Shown: positions 33,097-41,421 of the stretch, piece after piece
Layout: each line of letters begins with the position of its first letter
Position numbering within the stretch: the first letter of the stretch is position 1
Translations under genes and position numbers: made by a program
Notes under the pieces: generated by a model
The model's input: the letters and a program-made list of their open reading frames with translations, nothing else
Told to the model about the DNA's origin: nothing
Database searches by the model: none
NCBI GenBank assembly: GCA_947166385.1
Contig: CAMVEB010000021.1
Span: 1 to 64,000 of the forward strand
DNA length: 64,000 nucleotides
Reading direction: 5' to 3'
Source of the DNA: an uncultured Clostridia bacterium
Lineage (GTDB): Bacteria; Bacillota; Clostridia; Christensenellales; Aristaeellaceae

Positions 33097-34011
33097 ATGA
33101 AGAAAATCGCGGCGGTTTTCCTGTGTCTGTGGCTGCTGGCCGGGGCGGCTCTGGCCGATCCGGTCTCCTTCGGCGGCGCCTCCTTTCCGCGGGAATCCGT
33201 TTCCCTGGATCTCGGGGATCTGGAGGTAACGGACTGGGATGCCTTTCTCGCTTTCCTGGGGGAGTTTCCCGCCCTCCGGCAGGTGGATATGTTTGCCACC
33301 GTCGTCACGCAGCGGCAGATCACCCGCCTGGTCAAAGCCTTTCCGGAGGTCCGCTTCGGCTGGACCATCCGCCTCTGCCGGGATCACGTGGTGCGGACGG
33401 ATCAGACCGCCTTTTCCACCCTGCACGACGGATCCTGCTATGACCACCACAGCGGGGATATGGATCCGCTCCGCTACTGCACGGAGCTCCGCGCGCTGGA
33501 CCTGGGGCACAACAAGCTGAAGGATCTTTCCTTTCTGGAGCCGCTGGTTCACCTGCGGGTGCTGATCCTGGCCTGCAATCCGGACCTGAAGAACATCCGC
33601 GTGCTCAGCAGCCTGCAGGAGCTGGAGTACCTGGAGCTGTTCAGCACCGGCGTCACCTCGGCTGCCCCCCTCGCCGCCCTGCCCCGGCTGATGGATCTGA
33701 ACCTGATGCGGGACCGGATCGGGGACTGGGAGCGCCTGAAGGAGATCCGCTCCCTCCGCCGCCTCTGGGTCTCTGTCGGGGACGCGAAGGCCGACGAACT
33801 GCGGGAAGCCCTGCCCCTGGCAGCCGTCGTCAATCACGGCCAGCCCACCGGGAACGGCTGGCGCCGACTGGAGGACGGGACGGAGGACCCCCATTATGCC
33901 GTGATCTACCGGATGTTCCGGGAGAACCGGTACATCCCCTTTGCCGAATCCGCGCCCTGGATCGAAGCGGACGAGTCGGAAGAGGCAGAAATGACTGAAG
34001 AAACAAACTGA
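33097..34011 (+). CDS. Secreted leucine-rich repeat protein
   Basis: 304 residues with a signal peptide (MKKIAAVFLCLWLLAGAALA). Leucine-rich repeats of about 22 residues run from roughly residue 125 to 230 (L-R-A-L-D-L-G-H-N-K-L-K-D-L-S-F-L; L-R-V-L-I-L-A-C-N-P-D-L; L-E-Y-L-E-L-F-S-T-G-V). The earlier part has weaker repeats and three Cys. It ends in an acidic Glu/Thr tail. No enzymatic domain. It is likely a surface or secreted ligand-binding protein. metY follows 29 bp downstream on the same strand, but the functional link is unclear. Confidence 0.75.
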   Translation: MKKIAAVFLCLWLLAGAALADPVSFGGASFPRESVSLDLGDLEVTDWDAFLAFLGEFPALRQVDMFATVVTQRQITRLVKAFPEVRFGWTIRLCRDHVVRTDQTAFSTLHDGSCYDHHSGDMDPLRYCTELRALDLGHNKLKDLSFLEPLVHLRVLILACNPDLKNIRVLSSLQELEYLELFSTGVTSAAPLAALPRLMDLNLMRDRIGDWERLKEIRSLRRLWVSVGDAKADELREALPLAAVVNHGQPTGNGWRRLEDGTEDPHYAVIYRMFRENRYIPFAESAPWIEADESEEAEMTEETN

Positions 34012-34040
34012 ATGACACCGAAGAAACGGAGGAACACACC

Positions 34041-35312
34041 ATGTCCAGGCTTGAAACACTCTGCGTCCAGGGCGGCTACACCCCGAAAAACGGGGAACCC
34101 CGCCAGATCCCGATCATCCAGTCCACAACCTTCAAATACGATACCAGCGAGGATATGGGCAAGCTCTTTGACCTGGAAGCCTCCGGCTATTTCTACTCCC
34201 GGCTGCAGAATCCCACCTGCGACACCGTTGCCGCGAAAATCTGCGCCCTGGAGGGCGGCACCGCCGCCATGCTGACTTCCTCCGGCCAGGCGGCCAATTT
34301 CTACGCGGTTTTCAATATCGCCAACTGCGGGGACCACGTGGTCGCCTGCTCCGCGATTTACGGCGGCACCTACAACCTCTTTGCCGTCACAATGAAAAAG
34401 ATGGGCATCGATTTTACCTTCGTCTCCCCGGACTGCACGAAGGAAGAGCTGGATGCCGCCTTCCGTCCGAACACGAAGGCCGTCTTCGGCGAGACCATCG
34501 CGAACCCGGCCCTCTGCGTGCTGGATATCGAACTGTTTGCCGACGCGGCGCACCGCCACGGCGTACCGCTGATCGTGGACAACACCTTTGCCACCCCGGT
34601 CAACTGCCGGCCCATCGAATGGGGCGCCGATCTCGTCACCCATTCCACCACCAAGTACATGGACGGCCACGGCAGCGCTGTCGGCGGCTGCATCGTGGAC
34701 AGCGGGAAGTTCGACTGGGCGGCCGAGCCCGGAAAATTCCCCGGCCTCACCACGCCGGATGACAGCTATCACGGCATCGTGTATGTGGAGAAGTTCGGGC
34801 TGGCCGGCGCCTTCATCACCAAGGCCACCAGCCAGCTGATGCGGGATTTTGGCTCCGTCCAGAGCCCCCAGAGCGCGTTCCTGCTGAATCTCGGGCTGGA
34901 GAGCCTCCATGTGCGGATGAAGCGCCACTGCGAAAACGCGCAGGCCGTGGCGGAATACCTCGCCGGGCATGAAAAAGTCGCCTGGGTCAGCTATTGCGGC
35001 CTTCCCGGCGACAAATACTACGACCGCGCCCGCAAGTACCTGCCGAACGGCTCCTGCGGCGTGGTTTCCTTCGGCGTGAAGGGCGGCCGCAAAGCGGCGG
35101 AAGCCTTCATGAAAAAGCTGAAGGTCGCCGCGATCGAAACCCACGTGGCCGATGCCCGCACCTGCTGCCTCCATCCGGCCAGCGCCACTCACCGCCAGAT
35201 GAATGACGAGGAACTGATCGCCGCCGGCGTATCCCCGGACCTCGTGCGCCTCAGCGTCGGCCTGGAAAGCAAAGAGGACCTGATCGCCGATCTGGCCCAG
35301 GCCCTCTCATAA
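34041..35312 (+). CDS. metY: O-acetylhomoserine sulfhydrylase-type PLP enzyme
   Basis: 423 residues, normal for MetY. It makes homocysteine from O-acetylhomoserine and sulfide (or methionine from methanethiol). Motifs: Y-F-Y-S-R-L-Q-N-P-T (substrate loop), the S-S-G-Q-A-A phosphate-binding turn, N-T-F-A-T-P, and T-H-S-T-T-K-Y with the PLP lysine at about residue 208. The Cys-Met enzyme family also includes cystathionine gamma-synthases; the long E-P-G-K-F-P ... Y-H insertion and length favour MetY. AGGAACACACC precedes the ATG. No other methionine genes or SAM riboswitch are seen nearby. Confidence 0.88.
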   Translation: MSRLETLCVQGGYTPKNGEPRQIPIIQSTTFKYDTSEDMGKLFDLEASGYFYSRLQNPTCDTVAAKICALEGGTAAMLTSSGQAANFYAVFNIANCGDHVVACSAIYGGTYNLFAVTMKKMGIDFTFVSPDCTKEELDAAFRPNTKAVFGETIANPALCVLDIELFADAAHRHGVPLIVDNTFATPVNCRPIEWGADLVTHSTTKYMDGHGSAVGGCIVDSGKFDWAAEPGKFPGLTTPDDSYHGIVYVEKFGLAGAFITKATSQLMRDFGSVQSPQSAFLLNLGLESLHVRMKRHCENAQAVAEYLAGHEKVAWVSYCGLPGDKYYDRARKYLPNGSCGVVSFGVKGGRKAAEAFMKKLKVAAIETHVADARTCCLHPASATHRQMNDEELIAAGVSPDLVRLSVGLESKEDLIADLAQALS

Positions 35313-35354
35313 CCCCCGGCAGCTGAATCGTCAGAACCGGTGGATCTCTCTGTC

Positions 35355-36170
35355 TCAGTAGATCAGATACAGATCCCTTTCATTCAGGAACACCACCATC
35401 GGAACCGCTTTCCCGTCTTCTTTCTTATACACAATTCCCAGGACCGGCAGTTTTTCCGGATCCGGGCTCTGCGCCTGCACGGCTCCTTCGTAGGGAATCA
35501 GAATCCGCGTCCCATCCCGGAAGGAAATGCCTTTGCCATTCTCGGTTTTCGGCTCCTCGCGGCTGCCTTCCCGGAACATAGCCAGACAGTAGCCGTATGC
35601 CGATGCCTTGGCCGGGCTCAGCGTCCAGTAGTCTGTCGTTGTAAAATTCCGCACATCCATCCAGCAGATTTCCTCGCTGTCCAGACGGATCGTCCGCAGG
35701 TGCCCTTGCCAGGTTCCGTCATCCGCCTGTTCCAGGTTCTGCCCGATGACCGCCACCGGCGTCTTGTGGCTGACGGTACCGGACTGGTCACCCATGGTAC
35801 CTTCCGCTGTTTCCCGGTAGACCGGAACCATCCAGAAATAGGCGGCAAACCGCGGTGAATCACAGAAATCCGGCTCATTGGGCACCACCGCGTAACCCAC
35901 GACCCCCAGATAATCCGGCTCTCTCCCGTTCGTCCCGGGGAGCCCGCGCCCTTGCAGGCCCGTATTGTAGGAAACCTGGAGCGGTCTGCCCTTCGCGTCC
36001 CGGATGTCCAGCTCCCTGACTACGTCAATCGCCAGGATCAGTTCCGGATCGTACAGGGCCGGCACATCCGCCGAGGCCTGCAGCGGCCCGGACAGCAGAA
36101 AGGCCGCTGTCAGCAGGATGCAGCAGATCTTCCTGATCTGCTTTCTGCCGGATTTCTCGCTCATTTTCAC
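35355..36170 (-). CDS. Secreted protein, function unknown
   Basis: 271 residues. A basic N-terminus, a hydrophobic core (C-C-I-L-L-T-A-A-F-L-L-S-G) and A-S-A-D mark a signal peptide cleaved near residue 34. The mature domain begins I-L-A-I-D-V-V-R-E-L-D-I-R-D and contains scattered Trp and Tyr, one internal Cys pair (C of F-C-D-S and E-I-C-W) and an ending of beta character (V-V-F-L-N-E-R-D-L-Y-L-I-Y). I do not recognise a family. It has its own promoter. Confidence 0.7.
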   Translation of the reverse strand: MKMSEKSGRKQIRKICCILLTAAFLLSGPLQASADVPALYDPELILAIDVVRELDIRDAKGRPLQVSYNTGLQGRGLPGTNGREPDYLGVVGYAVVPNEPDFCDSPRFAAYFWMVPVYRETAEGTMGDQSGTVSHKTPVAVIGQNLEQADDGTWQGHLRTIRLDSEEICWMDVRNFTTTDYWTLSPAKASAYGYCLAMFREGSREEPKTENGKGISFRDGTRILIPYEGAVQAQSPDPEKLPVLGIVYKKEDGKAVPMVVFLNERDLYLIY

Positions 36171-36270
36171 AGAATGTCCCCCTCTCGCCCGTCCGTTCCG
36201 GGAACAGAACAGGCAGGAATCACCGGATGATGCTGTCTTTGCCTGTGAAATTCATCCTTGCCGGTGCATC

Positions 36271-36299
36271 AGTATATCATACTTTTCATGCGATTTCCA
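36271..36299 (-). promoter_or_regulatory. Promoter of the 271-aa secreted protein gene
   Basis: Minus-strand TGGAAA (36294-36299) and TATACT (36271-36276), 17-bp spacer. The leader is about 95 nt. The 298-bp divergent gap 36171-36468 holds this promoter and the one at 36344; I see nothing else in it. Confidence 0.55.
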
Positions 36300-36343
36300 C
36301 CCTCCCCCAAACAATGTTCCATCCTGCCGGTCCGGGCTGACGG

Positions 36344-36372
36344 TTGAATTTTCACCCCGGAAGCGATATAAT
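36344..36372 (+). promoter_or_regulatory. Promoter of the L,D-transpeptidase gene
   Basis: TTGAAT (36344-36349) and TATAAT (36367-36372), 17-bp spacer. Confidence 0.7.
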
Positions 36373-36468
36373 AGGATACTGCGTTTTCGCGGTATCCTGT
36401 TTGCTGATCGTCCCGATGTGCGATGAATGCGTATTCTGATGAATGCATTTTTTTAGAAGGAGTTTTTC

Positions 36469-37719
36469 ATGCGTCATTCCCGTTTATTGTCTCTGCTGCT
36501 GGTTCTCCTGCTGGTCCTGCCCGTTTCCGCCCCGGCGGAAGATGCGGGCCTGGATGTCGAGGAGATTGACATTTCAGCCCCCTCCGCCCCGGCGGATCCG
36601 GACGCGGAGGTATTCACACCCTCCCACGGCAGCCCCTATGAGCAGGATCTCGGGTCCGCCTACTGGACCACGCCCATGGACATCACGGATGAAGCCGCCG
36701 TGTGGAACATGCTGATGCAGCCGATCACTGTGGTCGAAGCCGGGAAGAAGAGCAAGGAAACCACCCAGACCTACCTGTACCGGGAGCCGGATGAGGATTC
36801 CGCGAAGGTCGGCGTTGTCACCTGCAAATCCCAGGGCGTCCGGGTCATTGAACACCTGGACAGCGGCTGGTCCCTGGTGGAGTGCTATTCCAGTTCCTTC
36901 CATGATACGAAGGTTCCCGCCTGGAACCTGCTGGTCCACGGCTACATCAAAACAGCGTACCTCAAACAGGTTCAGCCGAGCGACAAGCTGGCCCTGGTGG
37001 TGGATAAGCTGGCCCAGCGCCTGTATGTTTTCCAGGAGGGAAAACTGCTGACCACGCTGCTGTGCTCCACCGGCCTGGTGATGCATAACGGGACCAAATA
37101 CCAGCCCTACAACGAAACCCGTTCCGGAGAGTTCCTCCTGGTCAGCCGCCAGGGCAGCCTGATCAGCGACCGGCTGATCTGCGCTCACGCCATCCGTTTC
37201 AACGGAGGCGACGCGATCCATGAGGTTCCCCATGTGCTGCAGGCCGACGGGACGAAGAACTACAAGTCCACCGAGGGCAAGCTGGGCACCAAGTGCAGCC
37301 ACGGCTGCATCCGCGTCCAGCGGAACAAGACGCCCGAAGGCGTCAACATGGAATGGATCCGCAAGCGGGTAACCAGCAACTACAGCAAAATCAAAATCGT
37401 GATCTGGGAGGACTGGCAGGGGCGCCAGCTCCCCCTTCCCTCCCCGGATACCCAGCTGTACTACAACCCCAACAAGGGCCAGTACTATCACCGGCTGGAT
37501 CACTGCTATAACGGCAAAAACATCACCTTCACGCCGTTTTCCTACGCGCAGCTGGATGAAGGGAACTTCGCGAAGCTCCTGCCCTGCCCCTACTGCGTGC
37601 CGGCCAGCCGCGAAGCGGAGATCCGCGCCGTCAACGAGGTGTACGCCCCCGGCGGGGACCATGAGGAACTGCTGAATTCCCTCCGGAAGGATTACTTTGA
37701 GTCGCTGGGCGAAACCTGA
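36469..37719 (+). CDS. Secreted L,D-transpeptidase (YkuD) with SH3-like domain
   Basis: 416 residues: signal peptide (1-23), an acidic linker, an SH3-like region (about 95-165, with Y-R-E-P-D-E-D-S-A-K-V-G and W-S-L-V-E-C-Y), and a YkuD domain (about 170-310). The catalytic S-H-G-C-I-R-V is at about 284, with supporting H-E-V-P-H-V upstream. A C-terminal extension of ~100 residues has C-P-Y-C. L,D-transpeptidases form 3-3 cross-links or attach proteins to peptidoglycan. AAGGAG is upstream of the ATG. Confidence 0.9.
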   Translation: MRHSRLLSLLLVLLLVLPVSAPAEDAGLDVEEIDISAPSAPADPDAEVFTPSHGSPYEQDLGSAYWTTPMDITDEAAVWNMLMQPITVVEAGKKSKETTQTYLYREPDEDSAKVGVVTCKSQGVRVIEHLDSGWSLVECYSSSFHDTKVPAWNLLVHGYIKTAYLKQVQPSDKLALVVDKLAQRLYVFQEGKLLTTLLCSTGLVMHNGTKYQPYNETRSGEFLLVSRQGSLISDRLICAHAIRFNGGDAIHEVPHVLQADGTKNYKSTEGKLGTKCSHGCIRVQRNKTPEGVNMEWIRKRVTSNYSKIKIVIWEDWQGRQLPLPSPDTQLYYNPNKGQYYHRLDHCYNGKNITFTPFSYAQLDEGNFAKLLPCPYCVPASREAEIRAVNEVYAPGGDHEELLNSLRKDYFESLGET

Positions 37720-37733
37720 TTCTGATTTCCCCC

Positions 37734-37762
37734 TTGCCCTTCCCCTTCCGGTTTGGTATAAT
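37734..37762 (+). promoter_or_regulatory. Promoter of the PrsA/SurA-like gene
   Basis: TTGCCC (37734-37739) and TATAAT (37757-37762), 17-bp spacer. Confidence 0.65.
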
Positions 37763-37805
37763 AGCAAAAGTGTACCCAATACTTTTATGAATGGAGAGAC
37801 TTTCC

Positions 37806-39143
37806 ATGAAGAAACGTGCTTTACTGGCTCTTCTGACAGCCATGACCCTGCTGCTTTCCTCCTGCGCCCTGATTGAGAAGGATGCGGAAGTGGACGCCGC
37901 CACCGTCATCCTGAAAATGGGGGACAAGGTGGTCACCAAGGCCGAGGCGCAGAAGGTCGTTAACGATGTGCTGAACGAGTACTACAACACCTACGGCAGC
38001 AGCATTGACCTGACCAGCAGTGCGGTGCAGGAAAGCGCCCAGAAGGACGCCGTCACAAGGATGAAGCAGGATATGGTCCTCCGGGCCAAGATGGCAGAGT
38101 TCGGCATCGAGCTGAATGAGGAGGAGACCGAAAAGGCAAAGGCGTCCGCCCAGTCCACGCTGGATTACGCCCGTTCCTATGTCACCGCCTATATGATTCC
38201 CTCCGACACCGAGCTGGAGGGCGATGCCCTGGAGGAAGAAATCCAGAAGCAGCTGACGAACCTGGGCGTTTCCGCCGAGGTGTATGAGAAGAACGCTCTC
38301 GACACCGCGCTGGACCAGAAGCTGAAGGACTATGTGGTGAAGGATGTCACCATCCCGGACGAGGATGTCAAGGCTGATTACGACTCCAAGGTTGCCTCCG
38401 ATGAGGAGAAGTACAAGGAGAATGCCGGTTCCTGGTGCTCCACTGCCAACAACGGAACCACCACCCTGTATTACACCCCCGCCGGTGTCCGCCGGGTCAA
38501 GCAGATCCTGATCAAGTTCACGGAAGAAGATCAGACGGCGATTGATGACGCTTCCTCCAATATCACCGCCGCCCAGAGCAAGGTGACCGCCGCCCAGCAG
38601 GTGCTGGACGATGAGGAAGCCACCGAAGAGGAAAAGACCCAGGCCACCGCTGACAAAGAAGCTGCCGAAGCCGAGCTCGAGGCCGCCCAGGCCAAGCTGA
38701 CCGAGGTGACCGACACCGCTTTCACCCACATCGATGAGAAGGCGGATGCCGTGCTGGCCGGGCTGGAAGCTGATCCGGAAAGCTGGGAGAGCCTGCTGAA
38801 CGAGAACAACGATGATCCCGGCATGTTCACCGGAGAAACCGCTGAGAAAGGCTATGCGATCTCCGCGGATATGACCTCCTTCGATCCCGCCTTTGTGGAA
38901 GCCGGAATGGCGCTGGCGAAGATCGGGGATGTATCCGGAAAAGTCCGGGGAAACTCCTACGGATACTACATCATCAAGTACGTCGGCGACGAGACGGAAG
39001 GCCCTGTGCCCTATGAATCCGTTGAAGAAACGGTTCGCAGCGCGCTGCTGACCACGGAGCAGAACACCGTTTACAACCAGACGGTGGAACGCTGGATCGA
39101 GGAAGCGAAGATCGAAGAGCATCTGAACGACCTGAAAGACTGA
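37806..39143 (+). CDS. Lipoprotein foldase of the PrsA/SurA type with coiled-coil insertion
   Basis: 445 residues from the ATG at 37806. Lipobox L-L-L-S-S-C puts the lipid-modified Cys at about residue 20. A SurA-like N-domain follows (K-M-G-D-K-V-V-T-K-A-E-A-Q, 37-200). A parvulin (PpiC-like) domain starts at R-R-V-K-Q-I-L-I-K-F (about 230). It is interrupted by a ~65-residue Ala/Glu/Lys-rich coiled coil (about 243-305) before the second half (D-P-G-M-F-T-G ... Y-Y-I-I-K-Y-V-G-D). It likely helps fold exported proteins at the outer face of the membrane. Whether prolyl isomerase activity survives the insertion is not clear. Confidence 0.82.
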   Translation: MKKRALLALLTAMTLLLSSCALIEKDAEVDAATVILKMGDKVVTKAEAQKVVNDVLNEYYNTYGSSIDLTSSAVQESAQKDAVTRMKQDMVLRAKMAEFGIELNEEETEKAKASAQSTLDYARSYVTAYMIPSDTELEGDALEEEIQKQLTNLGVSAEVYEKNALDTALDQKLKDYVVKDVTIPDEDVKADYDSKVASDEEKYKENAGSWCSTANNGTTTLYYTPAGVRRVKQILIKFTEEDQTAIDDASSNITAAQSKVTAAQQVLDDEEATEEEKTQATADKEAAEAELEAAQAKLTEVTDTAFTHIDEKADAVLAGLEADPESWESLLNENNDDPGMFTGETAEKGYAISADMTSFDPAFVEAGMALAKIGDVSGKVRGNSYGYYIIKYVGDETEGPVPYESVEETVRSALLTTEQNTVYNQTVERWIEEAKIEEHLNDLKD

Positions 39144-39160
39144 TCGCCCGCAAACAGGAG

Positions 39161-39190
39161 GGATGCCGCTGAAGGCGTCCCCCTTTTTTG
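39161..39190 (+). terminator. Terminator of the foldase gene
   Basis: Stem GGGATGCC / GGCGTCCC with GCTGAA-type loop and a run of six T after CC. Confidence 0.8.
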
Positions 39191-39233
39191 TCTCCGTAGA
39201 TTTACTCAACCCCATTCACAAGGAGGAAGCCGG

Positions 39234-40112
39234 ATGTTTGTTTCCGCCCTTTTCAGGGCCAAAGCCCGGGAAGCGCTGCGCGGTCACTGGCTGACCGCCC
39301 TGCTGATCGCCCTGGTTGTCAACCTGCCTACGCTGCTCGTACAAGGGATCGCCACCTTCACCGGCAACGATCTTTCCGTTCGCCTGCAGGATCTGCTGCT
39401 GGAAATGACCTACAGCACCGGTGCCGTCTCCTCGGAAGAGTGGCTGAACCGGGCATGGTCAATCATCCAGGAGCCCGGCATCGTGACCATGCTGTCTCTC
39501 AGCGCGCTGGCCTGGATCGTAACCCCTGTCCTCTCCCTCGGGATGAACCACTGGGCCCTGGACCGCCTTCGCGGTCAGTCCGGTCCGGTGGCGACGGTCT
39601 TCAGCCGCCTCGGCATCTTCTTCAAGGGCATCGTCCTGAGGCTCCTGGTGTCCCTGAAAATCCTGCTCTGGATGCTGCCCGGCGTCGCCATGTCCTTTTG
39701 CTCCCTGATTCCGCTGCAGAACGCTGTCGGCAAACCGCAGGCAGACCAGTTGGATGCCCTGCAGACTGGGTCCATGCTGATCTACGGAGGGCTGTTCCTG
39801 ATGCTGGGGCTCGGCCTCTTCGCCTACCTGCACTATCTCCTGGCCGAACTGATCCTGGCGGATGAGCCGCAGGAGAGGAGCCTTGCCTGCGTCCGCCGGA
39901 GCAAGCAGCTGATGGCCGGCCGCAAGGGCAACATGCTTTCCCTGCTGCTGAGCTTCCTGCTGTGGTATATTCTGATCCTCCTCGTGGGATCCCTGGACGT
40001 AGGCCTCGCCGGTTCGGTCATCATCCTCGTACTCGAAATGCTCGGCAGCCTCTGCCTCAGCGTGTATATGCTTCTCTCCAAATGCGCGTTTTATGAAGCG
40101 CTGCGCAAATAA
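39234..40112 (+). CDS. DUF975-like multi-pass membrane protein
   Basis: 292 residues with about six hydrophobic segments. The N-terminus (F-R-A-K-A-R-E-A-L-R-G-H-W) and the late R-x-S-K-Q-L-M-A-G-R-K-G-N segment are typical of the DUF975 family of Gram-positive membrane proteins. AAGGAGGAAGCCGG precedes the ATG. No known function. Confidence 0.75.
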   Translation: MFVSALFRAKAREALRGHWLTALLIALVVNLPTLLVQGIATFTGNDLSVRLQDLLLEMTYSTGAVSSEEWLNRAWSIIQEPGIVTMLSLSALAWIVTPVLSLGMNHWALDRLRGQSGPVATVFSRLGIFFKGIVLRLLVSLKILLWMLPGVAMSFCSLIPLQNAVGKPQADQLDALQTGSMLIYGGLFLMLGLGLFAYLHYLLAELILADEPQERSLACVRRSKQLMAGRKGNMLSLLLSFLLWYILILLVGSLDVGLAGSVIILVLEMLGSLCLSVYMLLSKCAFYEALRK

Positions 40113-40133
40113 TGTGCATTTTTCGTATTCGTC

Positions 40134-40163
40134 TTGCCTTTTCCCGCCTCTCCCCGTTATAAT
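40134..40163 (+). promoter_or_regulatory. Promoter of the aminotransferase operon
   Basis: TTGCCT (40134-40139) and TATAAT (40158-40163), 18-bp spacer. Confidence 0.6.
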
Positions 40164-40195
40164 AGGGACATTCGCATAGGATTGGAGGCATCCCC

Positions 40196-41395
40196 ATGGC
40201 ACTGACGATTTCCCACCGCTGTCTGAACATTGCTCCTTCTCTGACGCTGCAGATCGACACCCGCGCGAAAGAGATGGCCGCTTCCGGGCTGAACGTGATC
40301 GGTTTCGGCGCCGGCGAGCCGGATTTCCCGACTCCGCCGCATATCTGCGCCGCCGCGAAGGAAGCGCTGGACATGGGGATGACGCGTTATACCCCCGTCC
40401 CCGGCACCATGGAACTCCGGATGGCCATCACCCGGAAAATGGAGCGGGATCACGGGCTGACCTATTCTCCCCAGGAGATTCTCGTATCCAACGGCGCCAA
40501 GCATTCGCTGTTCAATATTTTCCAGACGATTCTGGATCCCGGGGATGAGGTTCTGATCCCGACGCCCTGCTGGGTTTCCTATCCGGAGCTCGTGCGGATG
40601 GCCGGCGGCGTTCCGGTTTTCGTTCCCACCAACGAGGAGAACCGTTTCATCCCCAGCAACAAGGATATTGCTTCCCGCGTCTCCCGCAGAACCAAGGCCA
40701 TCATCATCACATCGCCGTCCAACCCCAACGGTTCCGTCTGGTCCCGTGAGCAGCTGCAGTTCGTCGGCAATCTGGCCGTGACCCATCCTTTCTATATCGT
40801 TTCCGATGAAATCTATGAAAAGCTCCTGTATGACGGCCGGAAGCATCTGTCCATCGCCCAGCTCGGCGAGCAGATCAAGGCCCAGACTTTTATCGTCAAC
40901 GGCGTCAGCAAGGCTTTCGCCATGACCGGGTGGCGGATCGGTTACTGCGCCGCGCCTCGGCAGGAGATCGCCGCCATGAGCGCGTTCCAGTCCCAGGCGA
41001 CCAGCAACGCCAACTCCATAGCCCAGCACGCGGCCGCAGTCGCCCTGGACGGGGATCAGACCTGTGTCTCCGAGATGCGGGATCAGTTCCAGAAGCGACG
41101 CGATCTGATGGTGGAGCGGATCAATTCCATCGCGGGCATCAGCTGTCTCAAGCCAGAAGGCGCCTTCTACGTGATGATGAACATCCGCTCTCTCCTCGGC
41201 CGCAGCTATAACGGGCGCGTCCTGGAGGATTCGATGGACTTCGCCGAGCTGCTGCTGGCCGAAAAGCATGTGGCGGTCGTGCCGGGGATTGCTTTCGAGG
41301 CGGAAGGCTTCTGCCGCCTGTCCTACGCCGTCTCCGCTGAGAAGATTGAGGAAGGCCTCTCCCGGATTGAAGACTTTATCAATGACCTGAAATAA
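40196..41395 (+). CDS. Class I aminotransferase (AspC/PatA-like)
   Basis: 399 residues. PLP-dependent fold type I. G-A-G-E-P-D-F-P-T near residue 36, N-G-A-K-H-S-L (about 98), the S-P-S-N-P-N-G motif (about 170), D-E-I-Y-E (about 203) and the PLP lysine in N-G-V-S-K-A-F-A-M-T-G-W-R-I-G-Y (about 237). This is the Ib subgroup that includes aspartate and prephenate aminotransferases. Only 26 bp separate it from the following HMGL-like enzyme, so the two form an operon. The partner suggests a role around glutamate or leucine synthesis. Confidence 0.9.
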   Translation: MALTISHRCLNIAPSLTLQIDTRAKEMAASGLNVIGFGAGEPDFPTPPHICAAAKEALDMGMTRYTPVPGTMELRMAITRKMERDHGLTYSPQEILVSNGAKHSLFNIFQTILDPGDEVLIPTPCWVSYPELVRMAGGVPVFVPTNEENRFIPSNKDIASRVSRRTKAIIITSPSNPNGSVWSREQLQFVGNLAVTHPFYIVSDEIYEKLLYDGRKHLSIAQLGEQIKAQTFIVNGVSKAFAMTGWRIGYCAAPRQEIAAMSAFQSQATSNANSIAQHAAAVALDGDQTCVSEMRDQFQKRRDLMVERINSIAGISCLKPEGAFYVMMNIRSLLGRSYNGRVLEDSMDFAELLLAEKHVAVVPGIAFEAEGFCRLSYAVSAEKIEEGLSRIEDFINDLK

Positions 41396-41421
41396 ACCCC
41401 GCACAAGGAGAAACAGCATCA

